Assembly (NCBI GenBank): GCA_022842785.1
Contig: JALHOW010000005.1
Coordinates: forward strand, 372,001 to 436,000
Direction: 5' to 3'
Length of the DNA stretch: 64,000 nucleotides
Source of the DNA: Hyphomicrobiaceae bacterium
GTDB lineage: Bacteria > Pseudomonadota > Alphaproteobacteria > Rhizobiales > Hyphomicrobiaceae
Made by a program: the position numbers and the translations under genes. Every line of letters begins with the position of its first letter. Positions within the stretch are counted from its first letter, which is position 1. The notes beneath the pieces are model-generated. The model saw only the letters and a program-made list of their open reading frames with translations, searched no databases and was not told the DNA's origin. Shown one piece after another: positions 1 to 7,602 of this stretch.

Positions 1-425
1 CCATCCGACTCTGCCGCCTCGCATTCCCCGGCATGAAAGCGCGCAGTTACGGCCGCGTCATCAACGTGCTCAACACGAGCGCCAAGGCACCCGCCGGCGG
101 GCGCGCGCCGACGGCCGTCTCGCGTGCAGCCGGCATGGCGCTGACCAAAGTCCTCGCCGGAGAGGGCGCGCCTCACAATATCCTCGTCAATGCCGTCCTC
201 GTCGGACGCATCGAGAGTGATCAGTGGGTGCAACGCCACGCGCACGAGAACAAGGGCCGCAGCCTCGCCGCCTACTATGAGGAGATGGGCAAGGACATTC
301 CGCTCGGACGCGTCGGCACGGCGGAGGAATTCGCCAACATGGTGCTGTTCCTCGCCTCCGACGCGGGCAGCTACATAACAGGCACCGCGATCAACATCGA
401 CGGCGGCGCCTGCCCGGTCGTCTGA
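1..425 (+). CDS. SDR family oxidoreductase, C-terminal part (5' end outside window)
   Basis: The frame is open from base 3 to the TGA at 423-425, so the gene starts before the window; the ATG at 33 is internal. The end is typical of short-chain dehydrogenases/reductases: FLASDAGSYITG followed by NIDGG is the usual C-terminal signature of the NAD(P)-binding Rossmann fold. The place where the catalytic Tyr-x3-Lys is expected reads T-A-V-S-R (codons 111-125), so both catalytic residues seem replaced by Thr and Arg. This suggests a divergent or non-canonical SDR; the substrate cannot be named. The family call is firm, the activity uncertain. Confidence 0.8.
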   Translation, partial: IRLCRLAFPGMKARSYGRVINVLNTSAKAPAGGRAPTAVSRAAGMALTKVLAGEGAPHNILVNAVLVGRIESDQWVQRHAHENKGRSLAAYYEEMGKDIPLGRVGTAEEFANMVLFLASDAGSYITGTAINIDGGACPVV

Positions 426-465
426 GAATGTCGGCGGCCGGAATTTGCGCACTGGAGACTTGGTA

Positions 466-2178
466 ATGCGTATCGACGTTCGGTGGCTGGCGCGAGTGGC
501 TGCCGTCATTGTCCTGACGACCACGCCACTCGCAGCGGCGGATGTAGCCGGGACGTCGACGATTACGGCGGTGACCGTCTTCTCGCGCGGCGCCGAGGTG
601 ACGCGCACGGCCCTTCTCAAAATCGAGCAGGGTGAGCACGTCATCGTCTTCAAGGATCTGCCCGCGCAGGCCATCGAAAGTTCGATCAGGATCGAGGGCC
701 GCAGCACCGGCCGCCTCGATATCGGCTCCGTCGATACACGCCGCGTCGAGATCCCCCGCCTCGATCCTGCGGTCAGCAAGAGCGAGCGGCGCAGGCTCGA
801 GGAAGCCATCGAGAAGCTCCAGGACGAGCGCGCTGTCATTGCAGCAGACGTAGAGGCTGCCGAAGCACAAAAGCGCTTCGTCGAAGGGCTAGTGACGCTC
901 CCATCGCGCCCGACTGCAAAACCGGGCGAAAAGGCCGAAAAAGGCGAGGAATGGGGCGATATCTTCGCCTTGATCGGCAGCCGGCTCGCCGAGGCCGAGA
1001 AAGCACGCCTCACGGCGGGCCTCAGAGTGCGCGAGCTCGACCATCGCATCACCGATCTCGAGCGGGCGCTGTCCGACCTCGCGCCGGTGGAAGACGCGCG
1101 CACGGAGGTTCGTGTCAACGTCACGGCCGCCGCCGCACTCGAGGCGAACCTGCTGCTGCGCTATCAGGTGCCCGCTGCGTCCTGGCAATCTCTGTACGAT
1201 GCACGGCTGATGACGGGCGCGCGCAATGTCGCGCCGAGCCTCGTACTCATCAGGCGCGCCGCGGTGCAGCAGCGCTCGGGCGAGGACTGGAGGGACGTTG
1301 CGTTGACGCTGTCGACCGCCCGGCCGACGAACGGCGCATCGGCGCCGAGCCTCGATACGACGACCATCGATTTCGTACCAGAAGTGCCTCTGCCGCGCCC
1401 TGTGGCGAGCGCGCCGTCACCGGCCGCGCAGGCAACGCGAGAGCGGCGATCGGGCCTCGACGCGAGCAGCAGCCCGGCCGAGGCCGGCGCCGCCGACAAA
1501 AAGCAGGATGAGGAATTCGCGATCGGAGAGCAGCAGGCGAGTGCCGACATTTCCGCGTTCCAGGCCCGCTTCGATATTCCCGGCCGCACCACCATCCTCG
1601 CCACGAGCGAGGTCAAGCGCGTGCTGATCGACCAGGCGACCATCGAGCCGACGCTTGTCGTGCGCACCGTGCCGCGTTTGCGCCCGCAGGCTTATCTCTA
1701 CGCCAAGCTCGTCGCGCCGAAGACGTCGGCCTATCTCCCCGGCGCGATCGCGCTCTTCCGTGACGGGACCTTCGTCGGCATGGGTAAGCTGCCGTTGCTG
1801 GCCCCTGGGCAGGAGCAGGAGATCGGCTTCGGCGCCGACGACTCCGTCCGCGTCAGATATGCGACCGTCGAGGACAAGCGCGGCGAGACGGGGCTCATCT
1901 CGTCCCAGCAGACGGACACGCGCGCGTTTCGCATCTCGGTCAAGAACCTGCACGAGCGCGCGATCGCGATCTCGGTGCAGGACAACATCCCGACTTCGCG
2001 GCAGCAGGACATCAAGGTGGAGCTGACTGGCAAGACACCGCCGACCCGACGTGACGTCGACGACAAGCGCGGCGTGCTGGCGTGGGAGGCACTGGTTCAG
2101 CCGGACGAAGAGCGCCAGATCGAATTCGGATTTCGGGTGTCGTGGCCGGCAGGCAAGCGCGTCATATATGGGCGCTGA
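466..2178 (+). CDS. exported MuiA-like protein (DUF4140/DUF4139)
   Basis: 570-residue protein starting at ATG 466 with a GGAG at 454-457; a TTG further upstream at 445 has no better site. Residues 1-28 form a signal peptide (MRIDVRWLARVAAV, then hydrophobic, Ala-rich cleavage region), so the product is periplasmic or surface-exposed. Residues about 30-120 fit the N-terminal DUF4140 domain (VTVFSRGAEVTR, FKDLP). Two charged coiled-coil stretches follow (about 95-140 and 165-205), then a long DUF4139 beta-rich domain to the end (LLLRYQVPAASWQSLYDARL; LAPGQEQEIGFGADDSVRV). An acidic, Ala/Pro-rich linker lies near residues 310-345. This is the architecture of the mucoidy inhibitor A (MuiA) family, whose biochemical function is not established. 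It seems a single-gene unit. Confidence 0.82.
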   Translation: MRIDVRWLARVAAVIVLTTTPLAAADVAGTSTITAVTVFSRGAEVTRTALLKIEQGEHVIVFKDLPAQAIESSIRIEGRSTGRLDIGSVDTRRVEIPRLDPAVSKSERRRLEEAIEKLQDERAVIAADVEAAEAQKRFVEGLVTLPSRPTAKPGEKAEKGEEWGDIFALIGSRLAEAEKARLTAGLRVRELDHRITDLERALSDLAPVEDARTEVRVNVTAAAALEANLLLRYQVPAASWQSLYDARLMTGARNVAPSLVLIRRAAVQQRSGEDWRDVALTLSTARPTNGASAPSLDTTTIDFVPEVPLPRPVASAPSPAAQATRERRSGLDASSSPAEAGAADKKQDEEFAIGEQQASADISAFQARFDIPGRTTILATSEVKRVLIDQATIEPTLVVRTVPRLRPQAYLYAKLVAPKTSAYLPGAIALFRDGTFVGMGKLPLLAPGQEQEIGFGADDSVRVRYATVEDKRGETGLISSQQTDTRAFRISVKNLHERAIAISVQDNIPTSRQQDIKVELTGKTPPTRRDVDDKRGVLAWEALVQPDEERQIEFGFRVSWPAGKRVIYGR

Positions 2179-2481
2179 ATCGCCAGCGGAAGCCGAGCTG
2201 GCAGAACAAAGGGGCCGCTCACCAAATGAACGGCCCAAGTCTAGGGAGGAAACGCCCGAAGTGGGCAATAGCAACGACAGATCGTCATCGCAGCTACGAT
2301 TTTGAGCATGCTCCCACACCGCTGATTCGGCAATCGTCAACAGTGCAGACGCATGCGGATAGACGAATGTTGATAAGCCCTATGCGTCAAAACTGTCACA
2401 TATCATCGTACTGAGCATTGATCAAAAAACCACACGCCTCCGTGCACGGCCCATCCCCCCCGAACCAACGTGACGCCGCCC
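2179..2481. other. intergenic region, no gene found
   Basis: About 300 bases between the MuiA-like gene and hisN. A short inverted repeat (GGGCCG at 2212-2217 and CGGCCC at 2231-2236) lies about 35 bases after the stop, but it has no following T tract and is weak as a terminator. No convincing coding frame, RNA gene or promoter could be recognised. Confidence 0.4.
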
Positions 2482-3288
2482 ATGAAGTCGCCAGCCCCCA
2501 CCTTTGCCACCCTGCTCGAGACAGCCCACACGCTTGCCGACCTTTCCGGTGCAGTCATCCTGCGCCGCTTTCGCCGGCCGATAGCCGTCGAGGACAAGGG
2601 GAGCGCCCTCGGCTTCGATCCCGTCACAGCCGCCGACCGCGACGCCGAGCGCGTGATCAGCCGCTACCTGCAAAGCAACCACCCCTCTCACAGCGTCGTC
2701 GGCGAGGAGCACGGCAGCCGCGCGGGCGACGGATCCAGCACGCTGCGCTGGCTCATCGACCCGATCGACGGCACCAAGGCTTTCATCATGGGCAGCCCCC
2801 TCTGGGGCACCCTCATCGGCCTCCTCGACAGCGAAGCGCCAGTCCTCGGCCTGATGAATCAGCCCTTCACCGGCGAGCGCGTGTGGACGAGCCGCTCGGC
2901 AACACACTGGCGCACGGCGGACGGGCGCACGCGTCGCGTCCGCACGCGCGCCTGCCCCAAGCTCCAGCACGCTATTCTGACGACCACCAGTCCGAACCTC
3001 ATTGGTGAGGAGGATCGCAAGAAGTTCTTCGAGATCGCAGGGCGCGCACGCCTGACCCGCTATGGCGGCGACTGCTACGGCTACTGCCTGCTCGCTGGTG
3101 GCCACACCGATCTGCTCATCGAGACAGGCCTCAAGCCTCACGACGTCGCCGCACTCATTCCGATCATCGAACGGGCCGGCGGGCGCATCACCACGTGGGA
3201 GGGCGAACCTGCCACCAACGGCGGCCGCATCGTTGCTGCCGGTGATCCTGCGCTCCACGAACAGGTGCTCAAAATTTTGAGCCGCTGA
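2482..3288 (+). CDS. hisN: histidinol-phosphatase, inositol-monophosphatase type
   Basis: 268 residues from ATG 2482; a GTG at 2470 in the same frame is an alternative and neither has a clear Shine-Dalgarno. The IMPase-fold metal site is complete: DPVTAADRDAE, then GEEHG, then DPIDGTKAFI (first family signature), and near the C-terminus GGDCYGYCLLAGGHTDLLIE...LKPHDVAALIPIIERAGG (second signature). The GGDCYxY context is that of the HisN branch, which dephosphorylates histidinol phosphate in histidine synthesis, rather than true inositol phosphatases. It stands alone rather than in a his operon. Inositol-1-monophosphatase is the main alternative. A second IMPase-fold gene, cysQ, occurs at 22744. 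Confidence 0.82.
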   Translation: MKSPAPTFATLLETAHTLADLSGAVILRRFRRPIAVEDKGSALGFDPVTAADRDAERVISRYLQSNHPSHSVVGEEHGSRAGDGSSTLRWLIDPIDGTKAFIMGSPLWGTLIGLLDSEAPVLGLMNQPFTGERVWTSRSATHWRTADGRTRRVRTRACPKLQHAILTTTSPNLIGEEDRKKFFEIAGRARLTRYGGDCYGYCLLAGGHTDLLIETGLKPHDVAALIPIIERAGGRITTWEGEPATNGGRIVAAGDPALHEQVLKILSR

Positions 3289-3419
3289 GCGAGCGCCATC
3301 ACGCATTTCGCTGCATATCTGAAGCGGATGAATGCGCCTTCACCGCAGGGCCAAGATTTCGCGCGTTCTGAGTGTTTCCTTGCGGCCCATCGACAGTGGA
3401 TCAGCGAGGGAGAACGCTC

Positions 3420-3713
3420 ATGATCAGGAAGTTCACACTCGGCACGGCAGCCGCCGTCGCCATGGCCATCTCGGCAAGCAGCGCAGCCAATGCGCAGGCG
3501 TGCTCGCGGGCGGTCGTATCCGCCACGGGCAAGACCTCCATTACGGCCATTGGTGCGCGCGTCAGCGCTCGCAGTGCCTGGCGGACCAGCGTTTCGCGTC
3601 GTCTCGGCGCTCGATATGCCTCGGTGAGCCGTGCGCGTGCGTCACGCGACATCTGCTGGAAGTCCGGCAAGCGCACGACCTGCCGGTTCGTCGGCCGCCC
3701 CTGCCGCGTCTAG
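3420..3713 (+). CDS. small exported four-cysteine protein (paralogue of 24575-24877)
   Basis: 97 residues from ATG 3420, preceded by a GAGGGAGA ribosome binding site at 3405-3412. Residues 1-26 form a signal peptide ending SAANAQ. The mature part is about 70 residues, very basic and Arg/Ser-rich, with four cysteines, the last three spaced C-x8-C-x6-C. This spacing, a VSA-x-G block and an AR[VL]SAR-x2-W[RH] block are shared with the small protein at 24575, so the two are homologous. No known domain recognised; function unknown. The gene appears monocistronic. Confidence 0.7.
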   Translation: MIRKFTLGTAAAVAMAISASSAANAQACSRAVVSATGKTSITAIGARVSARSAWRTSVSRRLGARYASVSRARASRDICWKSGKRTTCRFVGRPCRV

Positions 3714-3721
3714 TGCATGAT

Positions 3722-3759
3722 CGTTCGAGATAGATCGCTAAGCGGTCCCACCTCGAACG
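3722..3759. repeat. nested palindromic element
   Basis: Outer arms CGTTCGAG (3722-3729) and CTCGAACG (3752-3759) enclose an inner hairpin GATCGC-TAA-GCGGTC (3733-3747), so the 38 bases fold as one long bulged stem. A further small palindrome, TGCGCT-TT-AGCGCA, lies at 3765-3778. The element sits between two convergent genes, a common site for REP-type elements. No second copy was found in this window, so calling it a dispersed repeat is inference. Confidence 0.4.
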
Positions 3760-3777
3760 TGAAGTGCGCTTTAGCGC

Positions 3778-3808
3778 AAACGAAACGGGGCGCCCGATGG
3801 GCGCCCCG
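3778..3808 (-). terminator. rho-independent terminator of the Fo-ATPase operon
   Basis: Read on the minus strand, a perfect 10-bp stem (CGGGGCGCCC / GGGCGCCCCG; 3799-3808 with 3786-3795, loop of three) is followed by GTTTCGTTTGCG. It lies 33 bases past the atpF stop codon. Confidence 0.72.
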
Positions 3809-3840
3809 AATTCATTCCGAGCTCGTGCTCCAGCAAAGCT

Positions 3841-4326
3841 TCAGTTGAGCTTGCCCTTGAGATCACGGATCGAGCGGTTCAATAGATCGGCGCCACCGTC
3901 GCCCTTGAGCTTGTCACCGATGAGACGCTCCGCCGCCGACATCGCAACGTCGACTGCCGCAGCCCGCACCTCGCTCACGGCCTGAGCCTCGGCGCGCGCG
4001 ATCTTCTCCTCGGCGAGGCGCGTGCGCCGCTCGAGTTGCTCCTTGAGGCTCTTCGCGCTCTCAGCCTTCATCGTCTCGGCCTCGCGGCGCGCCTGATCGA
4101 TGATGGCCTTGGCCTCCTCGTCGGCGGCGCGCTGCTTGCGCTGGTAGTCCGCAAGCAGATCCTGCGCTTCCTCGCGCAGGCGGCGTGCCTGATCGAGTTC
4201 CTTGCGCACGGCATCGGCCCGGTCGTCGAGCGCCTTCGTGATCAGCGAAGGCACGCCCATCTTGACGAGGATGCCCACGAAGATGAGGAACGATGCGGCG
4301 ACCCAGAAATCAGGCGTAAAGAACAT
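3841..4326 (-). CDS. atpF: F0F1 ATP synthase subunit b
   Basis: 161 residues from ATG 4326, the usual size of the b subunit. Residues 1-25 are the single membrane anchor (MFFTPDFWVAASFLIFVGIL), followed by a long charged helix rich in Arg, Glu and Ala (about 30-150) that forms the peripheral stalk with b' and holds F1 against Fo. The frame stays open up to 4401, but that extension overlaps the upstream gene and is not membrane-like. It is the last gene of the operon, 22 bases after atpF', with a terminator just downstream. Confidence 0.93.
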   Translation of the reverse strand: MFFTPDFWVAASFLIFVGILVKMGVPSLITKALDDRADAVRKELDQARRLREEAQDLLADYQRKQRAADEEAKAIIDQARREAETMKAESAKSLKEQLERRTRLAEEKIARAEAQAVSEVRAAAVDVAMSAAERLIGDKLKGDGGADLLNRSIRDLKGKLN

Positions 4327-4348
4327 TGCTGCTTCCCTGGTTCCTACC

Positions 4349-4909
4349 TCAGCCTGCCTTGACCTTGGCAAGCGTCTGGCGGACTTCGTCAACCGTAACA
4401 CCCTTGCCGGTCAGCATCGACACGATATCGGTCGCCGTGCTCGCGGCAATCTCATCGACGCTCGCAAGCGCCCGCGACTTCGTCTCCGCGATCCGCTTCT
4501 CGGTCTCGGCTAGCTTCGCGTTGAGATCACCTTCGACACGATGGCGCTCGGCGTCGGTCTCCGCCGCGAGCTTGTCGCGGGTTTCCTTCGCGAGGCCCTG
4601 TGCCTTACCGCGGGCATCCGCGAGCGACTGCTCGTAGGCCTTGAGCGCCGCGTCCGTCTCCACCTTGAGGCGTGCAGCCTCGTCGAGATCACGCTGGATG
4701 CGATCGCGACGCTCCTCGATGACCTCGCCGATGCGCGGCAATGCGACCCGCGCCATCAGGAAGTAGAGCGCCCCGAAGCTTAGCGCGAGCCAGAAGAGCT
4801 GTTTGGCGAACGTCGAAGGGTCGAACGGCGGAAACACATCCGGCGCAGCCGCGCTTGGAATGAATTCGCCGGTCGTCACTGCGACCGCCCCGAGAAGCAA
4901 CATGGACAT
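4349..4909 (-). CDS. atpF': F0F1 ATP synthase subunit b'
   Basis: 186 residues from ATG 4909 (a second ATG two codons later is equally possible). A short hydrophobic N-terminus and a Pro-rich stretch (PDVFPPFDPSTF) precede a membrane helix (LFWLALSFGALYFLMARV, about 38-58) and a long coiled-coil helix (about 65-175). This is the second, divergent b-type subunit typical of alphaproteobacteria, cyanobacteria and chloroplasts, which pairs with AtpF in the peripheral stalk. It lies 104 bases after atpE, a larger gap than elsewhere in the operon. Confidence 0.92.
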   Translation of the reverse strand: MSMLLLGAVAVTTGEFIPSAAAPDVFPPFDPSTFAKQLFWLALSFGALYFLMARVALPRIGEVIEERRDRIQRDLDEAARLKVETDAALKAYEQSLADARGKAQGLAKETRDKLAAETDAERHRVEGDLNAKLAETEKRIAETKSRALASVDEIAASTATDIVSMLTGKGVTVDEVRQTLAKVKAG

Positions 4910-5013
4910 TGCGCCCCTGCCGTCTGTTCGGCATCGGCCTCGACCGATGCCCGGATACGCGGTGCGGCAACACGAAGTCGCCGCGTCTCAACCCGCAGTC
5001 TGATCGCTTACGA

Positions 5014-5241
5014 TCAGACCACGAAGAGGAGGAGGAGCGCGATGAGCAGCGAGAAGATGCCGAGCGCTTCCGTCAGCGCGAAGCCGAGGAGCAGCGTGCC
5101 GCGCTGGCCGTCAGCCGCCGACGGGTTGCGGAGTGCGCCCGAAAGGAACTGGCCGAACAGGTTGCCGAGGCCGATGCCGGCGCCTGCCATACCGAGGCAC
5201 GCGATGCCTGCACCGATGTACTTTGCTGCCACTGGATCCAT
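5014..5241 (-). CDS. atpE: F0F1 ATP synthase subunit c
   Basis: 75 residues forming the two-helix hairpin of the c-ring proteolipid. Helix 1 is rich in Gly and Ala ([20 protein letters not shown]), the polar loop contains LRNP, and helix 2 carries the proton-binding acidic residue in [11 protein letters not shown] (Glu about 60). It has no sodium-type ligand pattern, so proton coupling is likely. The ATG at 5241 is preceded by an AGGGAGA-type site (revcomp of 5246-5254). Confidence 0.95.
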   Translation of the reverse strand: MDPVAAKYIGAGIACLGMAGAGIGLGNLFGQFLSGALRNPSAADGQRGTLLLGFALTEALGIFSLLIALLLLFVV

Positions 5242-5299
5242 GATGATCTCCCTGGGTTGATCGACTGTGTAGGTGGATTGGATTGATGCTGTGAGCCCG

Positions 5300-6064
5300 T
5301 CAGTGATGGGCTCCGTGCACCGCGTCGTGGAGATAGACGCAGGTCAGCACCGCGAAGACATAGGCCTGCAGGACCGCGACCAGAACTTCGAGCGCGGTCA
5401 GCGCGACAGTACCGAAGAGTGCCAGAGGCGAGAGGATGCCCCACACGCCCGCAGCGAGCAGCGAGCCAACGAAGCCCGCGAAAATCTTGAGCGCGATGTG
5501 GCCCGCCAGCATGTTGGCGAAAAGACGAACCGAAAGGCTCAGCGGCCGCGACAGGAACGAGATGACCTCGATCGGCACCATCAGCGGCAGCAGAGCCGGC
5601 GGCACATCGGGCACGAAAAGCTTGAGGAAGTGTACGCCCTGCGTCGCCACGCCATAGACGATCACGATCCCGATCACGAGGAGTGCAAGCGCCGCCGTCA
5701 CGACGATGTGGCTCGTGACCGTGAACGTGCCCGGTACCAAGCCGACCATGTTGCAGATCAGCACGAACATGAACAGCGAGAAGACCAGCGGGAAGAACTT
5801 CATGCCTTCCTGGCCGACGTTCTCGCGAACCGTATTGGCGACGAACTCGTAGAGCAGTTCCGCGATCGACTGCATCCGTGTCGGCACGAGCGAACGCCCG
5901 CGCATGGACATGATGAGGAAGGACGAAATCAGCCCCACCGCGATGATCATGAACAGCGCGGAGTTCGTGAAGGATGTATCGAAGCCGAAGAGTCTCAGCG
6001 GAACGAGATCCTTGATCTCGAACTGCGCGATTGGACTATGTACCCCGTCAGCGCCAGCAGCCAC
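5300..6064 (-). CDS. atpB: F0F1 ATP synthase subunit a
   Basis: 254 residues with five or six membrane helices. The stator proton-channel helix carries the conserved arginine in [13 protein letters not shown] (about Arg 194-196), and the C-terminal helix has the [15 protein letters not shown] block. The N-terminus has the usual FEIKDLVPL segment. It works against the AtpE ring to couple proton flow to rotation. It lies 58 bases before atpE and 13 bases after atpI. Confidence 0.95.
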   Translation of the reverse strand: MAAGADGVHSPIAQFEIKDLVPLRLFGFDTSFTNSALFMIIAVGLISSFLIMSMRGRSLVPTRMQSIAELLYEFVANTVRENVGQEGMKFFPLVFSLFMFVLICNMVGLVPGTFTVTSHIVVTAALALLVIGIVIVYGVATQGVHFLKLFVPDVPPALLPLMVPIEVISFLSRPLSLSVRLFANMLAGHIALKIFAGFVGSLLAAGVWGILSPLALFGTVALTALEVLVAVLQAYVFAVLTCVYLHDAVHGAHH

Positions 6065-6077
6065 GTGCCCGTGCCCC

Positions 6078-6464
6078 TTACCTGTTCTCGTCCTCGTCGT
6101 CGTCCCGAACGGACGGCGCCGGCGGCGTCTTCTCGCGCATCGCGACCCTGATCACATTCAGGATGCCCGCGGCAGCGCCCAACAAAAAGAACAGGACAAA
6201 CATGATCGGCTTTTCAGTGCCGAGCCACTTGTCCAGATACCAACCGATCAGACCGCCGGCTACGATGCCGCCGATCAGCTCAGCGGAAGCCCGCATCCCG
6301 CGCCCTGCGGCCGAGGGCCTCAAGGGCCGCTGTGCCGCGTCGCGCTCGCGTTTGACCGAGCCGAGACGCTCGCCGATCGCCTCAGATCGCCGCCTCAGAG
6401 CCTCACGATCCTCCGGCGTGATCTCGCCTTTCGGATCGGGTTGCTTGCTGCCGTCGACCGACAT
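6078..6464 (-). CDS. atpI: ATP synthase accessory protein AtpI
   Basis: 128 residues if started at ATG 6464. The frame stays open and a second plausible start is ATG 6527, which would lie directly behind a G-rich palindrome. The protein has a charged N-terminal half ([18 protein letters not shown]) and two C-terminal membrane helices: [20 protein letters not shown] and [20 protein letters not shown], the AtpI/F0F1-ATPase subunit signature. It ends with an acidic tail. AtpI is thought to help assemble the c-ring. It is the first gene of the operon. Confidence 0.85.
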   Translation of the reverse strand: MSVDGSKQPDPKGEITPEDREALRRRSEAIGERLGSVKRERDAAQRPLRPSAAGRGMRASAELIGGIVAGGLIGWYLDKWLGTEKPIMFVLFFLLGAAAGILNVIRVAMREKTPPAPSVRDDDEDENR

Positions 6465-6528
6465 GATGGCTGCCCCGACACGCCCCGAGGACCGAGGCGC
6501 GGCCGCTTCCAACTTCGCGGGGAACATA

Positions 6529-6549
6529 GATACCCCCCCTGGGGGTGTC
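6529..6549. promoter_or_regulatory. G/C-tract palindrome upstream of atpI
   Basis: Imperfect 21-bp palindrome: GATACCCCC and GGGGGTGTC, 8 of 9 arm positions matching around CCT. Its shape (AT-flanked C and G tracts) resembles operators of the CsoR/RcnR/FrmR metal and aldehyde sensors. It lies between the divergent atpI and FkbM genes, close to or overlapping the atpI start region. The regulator assignment is inference. Confidence 0.35.
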
Positions 6550-6725
6550 AAGAAAGCGTGATGGCCCTCTGAAGGCCACAAAGGCGGCGAAAGCGCGCAG
6601 GGCCGCTTCCACGTTTAGGGAAAGGCCTTGCCACGTCCTCGGGGCGGCGAGAAGATCGCCCTCGTTTGATCGCGCTAATACGCATTAGGCACTGCCAAAA
6701 TGGCATTCTGTCGAAAGCTCTTTGA

Positions 6726-7580
6726 ATGCTCGATCGCTTGCGTAACACGGCCCGTCATTTCGCGAAGCATCCTCTGACGAGGGATGCCCAGCTCGCAGCC
6801 TGGGCAAGGCTTGCCACGTGGCAAATCAAGAGCCGATTGCGGGAGGAGGTCGTGGTGCCGTGGGTCGGCGGACAACGGCTCGCCGTACGGCGTGGCATGA
6901 CTGGCGCAACGGGCAATATCTATGTGGGGTTACAGGAATTCGCCGGCATGATGCTGCCGCTCCATTTCCTACGCCCCGCGGATCTCTTCTTCGATATTGG
7001 CGCCAACGTGGGAACCTACACGGTGCTGGCATCCGGCGTGTGCGGCGCGCGGACCTGGGCCTTCGAACCAGCGCCCGAGACCACTCCACTTCTCAGGCGC
7101 AACATATCACTGAACGGGCTGGACGGCCTTGTTCGCGTGTTCGATGTGGCGCTCGGCGCCCAGGACGGGGAGGCGTTCTTCACGACAGGCGAGGGACCAG
7201 AGAACCGGATCATTGCCGCGGAAGCGCCAGAGTCGCGCCGGGTCCAGCAGCGACGCCTCGACACTCTGATCGGCGCGGACTGTCCGACCATGATCAAAAT
7301 GGATGTCGAAGGCCATGAGGAGGACGCTCTGATTGGCGCCGAGACCGCGCTGGCCGCTCACGAGCTGAAGATCATAACGCTCGAGACCGTTACGCCCCGC
7401 ATTCGTTCGCTTCTCACCGAGCGGAATTTCACCGTCGTGCACTACGATCCCTTCAGCCGCACGCTGGCTGATGAGCCCGTTGGAGCACCGGCGGACACAG
7501 TTTTCGTGCGGGACCGCGATTTCGTTGCTGCGCGCCTCGCCACCTCGAAGCCGGTGAAGATTCTCGGGCGTGAGATCTAG
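6726..7580 (+). CDS. FkbM family methyltransferase
   Basis: 284 residues. The SAM-binding Rossmann motif I is FFDIGANVGTYTVLAS (about 87-102), followed by the acidic motif AFEPAPET (about 112-119) and the FkbM-typical IKMDVEGHEEDAL (about 194-206), which holds the conserved Asp-Glu-His context. The family methylates hydroxyl groups on sugars, lipids or polyketides; the substrate here is not indicated. It is a single gene, convergent with ilvA and 40 kb from the polysaccharide locus, so a link to surface glycan is only a guess. Confidence 0.85.
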   Translation: MLDRLRNTARHFAKHPLTRDAQLAAWARLATWQIKSRLREEVVVPWVGGQRLAVRRGMTGATGNIYVGLQEFAGMMLPLHFLRPADLFFDIGANVGTYTVLASGVCGARTWAFEPAPETTPLLRRNISLNGLDGLVRVFDVALGAQDGEAFFTTGEGPENRIIAAEAPESRRVQQRRLDTLIGADCPTMIKMDVEGHEEDALIGAETALAAHELKIITLETVTPRIRSLLTERNFTVVHYDPFSRTLADEPVGAPADTVFVRDRDFVAARLATSKPVKILGREI

Positions 7581-7602
7581 GATCCCGCGCACAGCTCCGA
7601 AA

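Noticed and set aside
2212-2236. Short inverted repeat after the MuiA-like gene as a terminator
   Set aside because: Only a 6-bp stem with a 13-base loop and no T tract.
5273-6151. Open frame antisense to atpB, atpE region
   Set aside because: Charge-rich shadow of the subunit a gene; the sense protein is definite.
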